A stretch of DNA of 5,080 nt, from NCBI GenBank assembly GCA_025361685.1, contig JANYKE010000163.1:1-5080 (forward strand). Reading direction: 5' to 3'. The position numbers and the translations under genes are program-made. Source of the stretch: Eubacteriales bacterium (GTDB taxonomy: Bacteria > Bacillota > Clostridia > JANYKE01). How positions within the stretch are numbered: position 1 is the first letter of the stretch; every line of letters starts with the position of its first letter. This document shows positions 1 through 5,080 of the stretch, in pieces. The notes beneath the pieces were generated by a model. That model was not told where the DNA came from, made no database searches, and saw nothing but the letters and a program-made list of their open reading frames with translations.

Positions 1-1
1 C

Positions 2-454
2 GAAAATTTAGCAGAGCAATTATTTCAGTCATTTCTACGTTTCAGAAAGGCAGGCATGTTCTTCCCCAGCGGTCTTGATGCCAGTATGGGAGAAATTGTT
101 GTAATGAGAGGCCTTGAGAAAAAGGCAGCCATAGCAGATAAAAATTTTTGCATATCCGATATTCATAAAAATCTTCACATATCAAAGCCGGCTGTATCAC
201 AGATATACAGTTCTCTTGAAAAAAAAGGCTACATAACTCGCGAAATTGATAGTGCTGACCGTCGTAAAATCGATGCCGCCCTCACGCCGAAAGGTGAGGA
301 AATTCTGCAAAATATGAAGAATTATTTCAGTAAAATGTTAGATGAAATTATTACTCGAATGGGCGAAGACAATTCAAAACAACTGATTTTTTTATTCAAT
401 CGCCTTTCGGATATTTCTGAAGACATGAGAAATGATATGAACTCAAAAAAATAA
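2..454 (+). CDS. MarR-family transcriptional regulator, 5' end cut by the window
   Basis: The frame is open from base 2 to the TAA at 452-454, giving 150 visible residues. The ATG at 56 has an AAAGG five bases upstream, but it is unlikely to be the start: the 18 codons before it encode a helical stretch (ENLAEQLFQSFLRFRKAG) that fits the N-terminal dimerisation helix of MarR proteins. MarR proteins are usually 140-170 residues, so only a few residues should be missing. A winged-helix domain is visible: SDIHKNLHISKPAVSQIYSS contains the helix-turn-helix with its recognition helix, followed by LEKKGYI and a charged wing around REIDSADRRKID, then LTPKG leading into the C-terminal dimerisation helices. 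Family members bind palindromic operators as dimers and are often released by small ligands. The gene lies 15 nt before an ABC exporter pair, so it probably controls that operon and itself (inference). No operator is visible because the upstream region is outside the window. The ligand is unknown. Confidence 0.9.
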   Translation, partial: ENLAEQLFQSFLRFRKAGMFFPSGLDASMGEIVVMRGLEKKAAIADKNFCISDIHKNLHISKPAVSQIYSSLEKKGYITREIDSADRRKIDAALTPKGEEILQNMKNYFSKMLDEIITRMGEDNSKQLIFLFNRLSDISEDMRNDMNSKK

Positions 455-457
455 TTT

Positions 458-462
458 GGAGG
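458..462 (+). promoter_or_regulatory. Ribosome binding site of the first ABC transporter gene
   Basis: A GGAGG core lies 7 nt before the ATG at 470 and just after the regulator's stop codon. It fixes the start of the transporter. The 15-nt gap leaves no room for a separate promoter, so the gene is read from the regulator's transcript. Confidence 0.85.
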
Positions 463-469
463 AAAAACA

Positions 470-2734
470 ATGCTTAAACTCACAAGATTTATGAAGCCTT
501 TCCTAGGCATATTATTGATCGCCATACTGCTGTTATTTGGGCAGGCAGTGTGTGACCTTAGTCTGCCTAATTATATGTCAAATATTGTAAATGTTGGCAT
601 TCAGCAAAACGGAATTGAAAACAGTGTGCCCAATGCAATCAGTCAGGATGGCTTCACTGTAATGAAGACATTTATGACAGCTGATGAAAAAACTATGTTA
701 AACGAAAGTTATTCGCTCGCGAACGGCTCTGACAAAAACGCCGACGGCAAGATCTACAATTCAATTTACTCTAACCTTGGTGATAAACAGGTTTATGTTT
801 TAAATTCAGGTCTAAGCAGCGACACAATCAACAGTCTTAATTCGTCATTCGGACTTGCAACCTGGACATTCATTAATGTCATGCAGGATTTATCTAAACA
901 AACCGGCTCAAATCCCAACTCACCGCAATTTCCATCCTTAGCCTCTAGCAGTGGAATTGCCAATATTGATATCGCACAAATTTATAATCTTCAGCCTATG
1001 TTCAAAAAAATTCCACAAGCAACCTTTGACAGTGCCAGAGAAAAAGCAGCATTAACTGAACCAATACTGGTTTCAAAGACCGGCATAGTAATGGTTTCTG
1101 CATTTTATAAAGAGCTTGGTGCTGACGCGAATGCAATTCAAACAATGTATTTATTAAGAATAGGTCTGCTGATGCTTCTTATCGCTCTAGGCAGCGGAGC
1201 GGCAACTATATTTGCAACATTCTTTTCGTCAAGACTTGCAGCCGGTGTAGCACGAGACTTGCGAAAGGCAGTTTTTGATAAGGTTGAAAGTTTTTCAAGC
1301 GCCGAATTTGACCAATTTTCCACCGCATCACTCATCACAAGAACTACAAATGACATTACCCAGATTCAGTTGTTTTTGACCATCGGAATTCGAATGTTGT
1401 GTTATGCCCCTATAATAGCTATTGGAGGTATAATATTTGCGCTTAACAAATCAACCTCAATGGCTTGGATAATTGCAGCAGCATGTACATTCCTGCTTGG
1501 TTTAATAATGGTAATATTCACGCTTGTACTTCCAAAGTTCAAAATGATGCAGAAACTTATTGATAAATTGAATCTTGTTTCAAGAGAAATACTAAACGGA
1601 CTTCTCGTAATCAGAGCATTTGGCAGAAAAGAATTTGAAGACAAAAGATTTAACGATGTTAACCGTGATCTAACAAAAACCACGCGTTTCATAAATCTTG
1701 TAATAGCTGCCATGATGCCATTAATGATGTTAATAATGAACGGCACCTCAATTGTGATTATCTGGGTCGGTGCACACAATGTCGCATCTTCGCAAATGCA
1801 GATTGGTGACATGATGGCATTTATGCAGTATGCATTCCAAATAATATTTGCTTTCCTAATGATCTCTATGATGTTTATCTTTATCCCACGTGCATCCGTA
1901 TCCGGCAACCGAATTGCCGAAGTACTTTCTGTGAGACCAATTATACTTGATCCCGAAAAACCGATTGAGCCTTCGCCGGATATGAAAGGATATGTTGAGT
2001 TTAAAAATGTTTGCTTTAGATACGCAGGTGCCGAGGCCGATGCACTTGAACATATTTCATTTGTTGCTGAACCTGGTAAAACCACTGCATTCATTGGTTC
2101 AACGGGTGCAGGCAAAACAACTCTGGTTAATCTTATCCCCCGCTTTTATGATGCAACCGCAGGTGAAGTTTTATTTGACGGTGTTAATGTGAAGGATATG
2201 ACTCAGGAAAGTCTTCGTCAACGTATTGGGTACATATCGCAGAAAACAATGCTGCTCAGCGGATCAATTAAATCCAACATTGGCTATGGTAATGTTCCGT
2301 CCGATGAACAAGCAATTGAGAAAGCTGCACAAATAGCTCAAGCCTCAAACTTTATTGCTGAAAAGGAAGATGGCTTTGAGTCGGAAATTGCACAGGGCGG
2401 CTCAAATATTTCCGGTGGTCAGAAACAGCGAATTGCAATTGCAAGAGCCCTAGCCAGAAAACCTGAGGTATATATTTTTGACGATAGCTTTTCTTCATTG
2501 GATTACAAAACCGATTCTGCTCTCCGTGAAGCTTTGAAAGACTACACAAAAAATTCTACCGTAATAATTGTTGCACAAAGACTTAGTACCATAATGAATG
2601 CCGATAAGATTATCGTTATCGATGAGAGTAGAATTGTCGGGCAAGGAACCCATGAGGAATTGCTTGTAAGCAGCAAAGAATACTATGAAATTGCGACATC
2701 ACAACTTTCAAAGGAGGAACTGAACAATGCCTAA
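470..2734 (+). CDS. ABC exporter half-transporter (TMD-NBD) with extracytoplasmic insertion and degenerate ATPase site
   Basis: This 754-residue half-transporter fuses six membrane segments to a nucleotide-binding domain. TM1 is near residues 10-32, and TM2-TM6 are near 227-250, 302-325, 331-354, 408-434 and 450-472. About 190 polar residues (35-222) lie between TM1 and TM2 and should face outward, which explains the length against roughly 580 for a minimal half-exporter. The NBD shows an A-loop Tyr518, Walker A GSTGAGKT (543-550), Q-loop Gln591, signature ISGGQ (647-651), Walker B YIFDD (668-672) and D-loop SSLD (675-678). Two catalytic positions deviate: the usual Walker B glutamate is Asp672 and the switch histidine is Gln703 (AQRLST). 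Such changes mark the degenerate subunit of heterodimeric exporters such as BmrCD, LmrCD and TM287/288. It therefore probably pairs with the overlapping downstream gene, whose site keeps Glu and His. The ATG at 470 is supported by its GGAGG and a typical short cytoplasmic start. The substrate is not deducible; multidrug efflux is possible. Confidence 0.93.
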   Translation: MLKLTRFMKPFLGILLIAILLLFGQAVCDLSLPNYMSNIVNVGIQQNGIENSVPNAISQDGFTVMKTFMTADEKTMLNESYSLANGSDKNADGKIYNSIYSNLGDKQVYVLNSGLSSDTINSLNSSFGLATWTFINVMQDLSKQTGSNPNSPQFPSLASSSGIANIDIAQIYNLQPMFKKIPQATFDSAREKAALTEPILVSKTGIVMVSAFYKELGADANAIQTMYLLRIGLLMLLIALGSGAATIFATFFSSRLAAGVARDLRKAVFDKVESFSSAEFDQFSTASLITRTTNDITQIQLFLTIGIRMLCYAPIIAIGGIIFALNKSTSMAWIIAAACTFLLGLIMVIFTLVLPKFKMMQKLIDKLNLVSREILNGLLVIRAFGRKEFEDKRFNDVNRDLTKTTRFINLVIAAMMPLMMLIMNGTSIVIIWVGAHNVASSQMQIGDMMAFMQYAFQIIFAFLMISMMFIFIPRASVSGNRIAEVLSVRPIILDPEKPIEPSPDMKGYVEFKNVCFRYAGAEADALEHISFVAEPGKTTAFIGSTGAGKTTLVNLIPRFYDATAGEVLFDGVNVKDMTQESLRQRIGYISQKTMLLSGSIKSNIGYGNVPSDEQAIEKAAQIAQASNFIAEKEDGFESEIAQGGSNISGGQKQRIAIARALARKPEVYIFDDSFSSLDYKTDSALREALKDYTKNSTVIIVAQRLSTIMNADKIIVIDESRIVGQGTHEELLVSSKEYYEIATSQLSKEELNNA
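2711..2717 (+). promoter_or_regulatory. Ribosome binding site of the second ABC transporter gene, inside the first
   Basis: AAGGAGG lies within the last codons of the upstream transporter, 9 nt before the ATG at 2727. It selects that start and creates an 8-nt overlap with the upstream stop codon (2732-2734). This suggests translational coupling and roughly equal production of the two subunits. Confidence 0.85.
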
Positions 2735-4652
2735 TAATAATCAGAAACTCAGTAAGAATGCAGTTCCAACAAAGCGTCCGGGCGGCCCCGGTGGTGCAGG
2801 AATGCCGGGCCCCGGTGGAATGAGATTTGGTGCACCTGCAGACAAACCGAAAGACGTCAAAGGAACCCTTAAGAAACTTCTTAATTATCTTGGCAAATTC
2901 AAAATTTTAATGTTGGTTGTATTCATACTTGCTATTTCTTCAACAATATTTGCCATTGTTGGTCCAAAAGTGCTTGGCGGCGCAACAACGGAACTATACA
3001 AAGGATTGATGAATCAAATCTCCGGAAGCGGTGCCGGTGTTAATTTTGATGCCATATGGCAAATCATAACTACCATGATATTCTTATATTTTTTCAGTGC
3101 GTTATTGTCATACGTTCAGGGATTTATCATGACAAATATTTCCATGAAGATTACCTATAGACTTCGTGATGACATTGCTGTCAAGATACACACCCTTCCC
3201 TTCTCATACTATGATAAAACCTCAACCGGTGATGTGTTGTCACGACTGACCAATGATGTTGATGCAATAAGCCAGAGTTTTAATCAGAGTATCACTCAAA
3301 TCATAACATCAATTGCAATGCTTATAGGTATTCTTGTTATGATGTTCTCTATCAGCTGGCAAATGACATTAATCGCACTTTGCATTCTGCCTGTCAGTGG
3401 ATTGTTGCTGGCATTTATCATGAAAAAGTCGCAGAAACATTTTACGAACCAGCAGGGTTATATTGCTCGCATAAATGGACATGTTGAGGAAATGTATGGC
3501 AATCACATTATCGTAAAAGCTTTTGGCGGCGAAGAGGAATCGCTCGTACAATTTAATGATAATAACAATAAACTTTATGGTGCCGCATGGCGCGCCAACT
3601 TCATGTCCGGCTTGATGATGCCTATTACAATGTTCATTGGCAACCTAGGTTATGTTGCGATATGTATTTCCGGTGGATATTTCGCTTCACAAGGAGTTAT
3701 ATCTGTTGGTGACATCCAGGCGTTTATTCAATATGTCCGTCAGTTCACTCAACCTATTACACAGATAACACAGATTTCAAATGTAATTCAGCAGACACTG
3801 GCTGCATCCGAGCGTGTATTTGAATTCCTTGGTGAAGAGGAAGAAGTTCCTGAGTCTGAGCATGCGCTAACTGTAAATAGAGATGACAGCATTGCTGACA
3901 CGGAAACTAATATCCATGTTGCCGGAAATGTTTCCTTTGAAGATATAAGTTTTGGCTATGATCCGGAAAAAATTATTATCAATGATTTCAGCACCAATGT
4001 TACCGAAGGCAAAAAGATTGCGATTGTTGGGCCAACAGGTGCCGGAAAGACTACTATTGTTAATTTATTGATGCGCTTCTATGATGTTAACACAGGTGCA
4101 ATAAAAGTTGATGGTCATAACATCAAAGATTTCAAGCGAGATGATTTACGTGGAATATTCGGGATGGTTCTCCAGGACACATGGCTCTTCAATGGAACAA
4201 TCGCGGAGAACATTAGATACGGTAACCTTGATGCAACTGATGAAAAAGTAAAAGACGCAGCCAAAACTGCACAGGCTCATCACTTTATCACAACTCTCCC
4301 CGATGGTTATAATATGATTTTGAATGAGGAAGCAAGTAACGTTTCTCAAGGGCAGAAGCAGTTGATTACAATCGCGCGTGCGATACTTGCCGATCCGAAA
4401 ATTCTTATCCTTGACGAAGCAACCAGCAGTGTTGATACCCGTACAGAAATACTTATTCAGAAGGCTATGGACAACCTGATGCACGGTCGTACCAGTTTCA
4501 TCATCGCTCATCGTTTGTCAACAATCCGAAACGCAGATTTGATTCTGGTTCTTGACAAGGGCAACGTTATCGAGCAGGGCACTCACGAAGAGCTGCTTGC
4601 CTCCGACGGTTTCTACGCCGACCTATACAACAGCCAATTCGTCAAATCGTAG
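2727..4652 (+). CDS. ABC exporter half-transporter (TMD-NBD), catalytically competent partner subunit
   Basis: This 641-residue protein has six membrane segments (near residues 59-82, 110-136, 188-208, 211-232, 293-318 and 330-352) and a C-terminal NBD. The NBD carries an A-loop Tyr411, Walker A GPTGAGKT (435-442), Q-loop Gln483, Walker B ILILDE with Asp563 and catalytic Glu564, D-loop SSVD (567-570) and switch His595 (AHRLST). Its signature motif reads VSQGQ (539-543), with Gln541 where glycine is usual. In a head-to-tail dimer that signature faces the partner's Walker A, so the change falls in the same site as the partner's Asp672 and Gln703. The site built on this subunit's own Walker motifs and the partner's ISGGQ looks complete. 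The 50 or so residues before TM1 form a basic tail with a Gly/Pro-rich stretch (19-31), a feature I recall from clostridial relatives. The gene overlaps the upstream transporter by 8 nt. Its TAG stop lies within the first arm of a palindromic repeat. Likely role: the ATP-hydrolysing half of a heterodimeric exporter of unknown substrate. Confidence 0.93.
   Translation: MPNNNQKLSKNAVPTKRPGGPGGAGMPGPGGMRFGAPADKPKDVKGTLKKLLNYLGKFKILMLVVFILAISSTIFAIVGPKVLGGATTELYKGLMNQISGSGAGVNFDAIWQIITTMIFLYFFSALLSYVQGFIMTNISMKITYRLRDDIAVKIHTLPFSYYDKTSTGDVLSRLTNDVDAISQSFNQSITQIITSIAMLIGILVMMFSISWQMTLIALCILPVSGLLLAFIMKKSQKHFTNQQGYIARINGHVEEMYGNHIIVKAFGGEEESLVQFNDNNNKLYGAAWRANFMSGLMMPITMFIGNLGYVAICISGGYFASQGVISVGDIQAFIQYVRQFTQPITQITQISNVIQQTLAASERVFEFLGEEEEVPESEHALTVNRDDSIADTETNIHVAGNVSFEDISFGYDPEKIIINDFSTNVTEGKKIAIVGPTGAGKTTIVNLLMRFYDVNTGAIKVDGHNIKDFKRDDLRGIFGMVLQDTWLFNGTIAENIRYGNLDATDEKVKDAAKTAQAHHFITTLPDGYNMILNEEASNVSQGQKQLITIARAILADPKILILDEATSSVDTRTEILIQKAMDNLMHGRTSFIIAHRLSTIRNADLILVLDKGNVIEQGTHEELLASDGFYADLYNSQFVKS
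2784..2818 (+). repeat. Short GC-rich direct repeat in the Gly/Pro-rich tail of the second transporter
   Basis: The 11-base word GGCCCCGGTGG occurs at 2784-2794 and again at 2808-2818, 24 nt apart and in frame. It encodes parts of the Gly/Pro-rich stretch at residues 19-31. The patch is much richer in GC than the surrounding gene. It probably reflects a low-complexity coding stretch prone to in-frame duplication rather than a regulatory element. Confidence 0.6.
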
Positions 4653-4732
4653 CAGGGGACGGTTCCTTGCTACACTGTAACAGGGGACGGTTCCTTGCTA
4701 CACTGTAACAGGGGACGGTTCCTTGCTACACT
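4649..4732 (+). repeat. Three tandem palindromic repeat units, 28-bp period
   Basis: The unit CAGGGGACGGTTCCTTGCTA plus CACTGTAA occurs at 4653-4680 and 4681-4708 without a difference, followed by a 24-base partial copy at 4709-4732. Each unit is an imperfect palindrome. In the first, GTAGCA (4649-4654) pairs with TGCTAC (4668-4673), and the bases between extend the stem with some G-T pairs around a loop near CGG. In units two and three the left arm is TGTAACA, with one mismatch to TGCTACA. The word GGGGACGGTTCC resembles dispersed REP-like palindromes that I recall from many Firmicute genomes, sometimes near REP-associated tyrosine transposases (IS200-like). No transposase is in this window, so the mobile origin is an inference. 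The TAG stop of the upstream transporter is part of the first arm. Confidence 0.85.
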
Positions 4733-4741
4733 TTCGACAAA

Positions 4742-4770
4742 TGTGTCAAGGAGCCATCCCCTGCTACACA
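4742..4770 (-). repeat. Diverged inverted copy of the palindromic repeat
   Basis: Read on the minus strand, this 29-base element matches the upstream units across GTAGCAGGGG, then differs at a few positions (GATGGCTCC for GACGGTTCC) and ends in TTGACACA instead of TTGCTACAC. It faces the third tandem unit across about 10 bases, so 4705-4770 could form one long stem with few mismatches. Its outer end lies next to the stop codon of the minus-strand gene (4774-4772). Confidence 0.75.
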
Positions 4771-4771
4771 G

Positions 4772-5080
4772 CTAAATATTAATTATATAATTTTCAAACG
4801 GTTCGGCAGTCGCTGAGCCGTTTTTAAAATCAATTGTATATTTTGTATTCTCGTCAAATATTACTGCATCAGTTAGTGTAACTTTTAATATGCATGTGTT
4901 TGGATCTTTTTCATTGACATGCTGGTCATAAAATTTATAAAACACTTTGCGAAGTTCCACTGCTAATTCCCCATTTTTTGCTTCTTTCGGATTACCAATG
5001 TTCTCGCAAATACCTTCTACAGTAATCAAATCTTTATATAACGCAACAGGAGTATTGTCTGTAATCTCACATACTTTGCG
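4772..5080 (-). CDS. Unrecognised protein, 3' part only (5' end outside the window)
   Basis: The minus-strand frame is open from the window edge at 5080 to the TAG at 4774-4772, giving 102 visible residues. The start is not in the window. A TTG at 5029-5027 could be taken as a start, but coding-like sequence (RKVCEITDNTPVALYKDLI) continues upstream of it without a stop. The composition is soluble and balanced: an amphipathic, charged segment (ELAVELRKVFYKFYDQHVNE) is followed by alternating stretches that look like beta strands (CILKVTLTDAVIFDEN, KYTIDFKNG). There is no signal peptide, membrane segment or metal-binding cluster in the visible part. The final strands loosely recall the C-terminal strands of flavin-binding split-barrel (pyridoxamine phosphate oxidase-like) proteins, but this is too weak to name it. 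It is convergent with the ABC operon, separated by 119 bp of repeats, so a shared function is not implied. Its 3' end contains the terminator-like hairpin. Confidence 0.65.
   Translation of the reverse strand, partial: RKVCEITDNTPVALYKDLITVEGICENIGNPKEAKNGELAVELRKVFYKFYDQHVNEKDPNTCILKVTLTDAVIFDENTKYTIDFKNGSATAEPFENYIINI
4796..4825 (+). terminator. Probable rho-independent terminator of the transporter operon
   Basis: AAACGGTTCGGC (4796-4807) pairs with GCTGAGCCGTTT (4812-4823) through 12 pairs, two of them G-T, around an AGTC loop. Five T residues (4821-4825) overlap and follow the stem on the + strand. This is a typical intrinsic terminator shape for transcripts coming from the ABC genes, 144 nt after their last stop. 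It lies inside the last 18 codons of the opposing minus-strand gene. In the minus direction the tract after the stem is weaker (TTTGAAAATT), so it is best read as acting on + transcripts, possibly on both. Confidence 0.6.

Noticed and set aside
56..58. ATG preceded by AAAGG as the start of the MarR gene
   Set aside because: The frame continues upstream to the window edge and encodes the expected first helix of the MarR fold, so the start is probably outside the window.
455..469. Separate promoter or MarR operator between the regulator and the first transporter
   Set aside because: Only 15 nt separate the genes and they are taken up by the ribosome binding site. No palindrome or promoter boxes fit there.
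1402..2115. Long open frame on the minus strand (237 codons) inside the first transporter gene
   Set aside because: It lies opposite a well-supported transporter frame with intact motifs, has no ribosome binding site that I can see, and its translation is low-complexity Ile/Asn/Ser-rich, as expected of an antisense shadow.
4146..4511. Minus-strand open frame of 121 codons inside the second transporter gene
   Set aside because: It lies opposite the NBD motifs of the transporter (Walker B and switch region), and the translation shows no recognisable domain.
4649..4770. CRISPR array
   Set aside because: The copies abut with a 28-bp period and no unique spacers, and one copy is inverted. This fits a tandem palindromic repeat, not a CRISPR array.
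5027..5029. TTG as the start codon of the minus-strand gene
   Set aside because: The reading frame is open upstream to the window edge and the residues there look like normal coding sequence, so the gene is best treated as 5'-truncated.

Overview
The window looks like chromosomal DNA of a low-GC Gram-positive bacterium, most likely a clostridial Firmicute. The evidence is the moderately AT-rich composition, the strong GGAGG-type ribosome binding sites, a MarR regulator followed by two half-size ABC exporters of a type common in that group, and a GGGGACGGTTCC-type palindromic repeat that I recall as frequent there. The species cannot be told from the sequence.

Layout: (1) bases 2-454, + strand, hold a MarR-family regulator whose first residues lie before the window. 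(2) Bases 470-2734, +, encode a 754-residue ABC exporter half-transporter with a large extracytoplasmic insertion between TM1 and TM2 and a degenerate ATPase site. (3) Bases 2727-4652, +, encode a 641-residue partner half-transporter with an intact Walker B glutamate and switch histidine and a Gly/Pro-rich N-terminal tail. (4) Bases 4649-4770 hold three tandem palindromic repeat units and a diverged inverted copy, filling the gap between two convergent genes. (5) A terminator-like hairpin lies at 4796-4825. (6) Bases 5080-4772, - strand, hold the 3' part of an unrecognised gene that runs out of the window.

The three + strand genes are packed as an operon, with a 15-nt gap and then an 8-nt overlap. 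The simplest reading is a heterodimeric export pump co-transcribed with, and probably controlled by, its MarR regulator. The two transporters complement each other at the motif level: substitutions in the Walker B and switch motifs of the first and in the signature motif of the second all fall in the same composite nucleotide site, leaving the other site intact. The substrate is unknown; drug or toxic-compound efflux is only a family-level guess. The operon promoter and any MarR operator must lie upstream of the window.

I see no clearly undescribed system here. The parts most worth a second look are the repeat block that exactly separates the convergent genes, the terminator hairpin inside the 3' end of the opposing gene, and the extracytoplasmic insertion of the first transporter.
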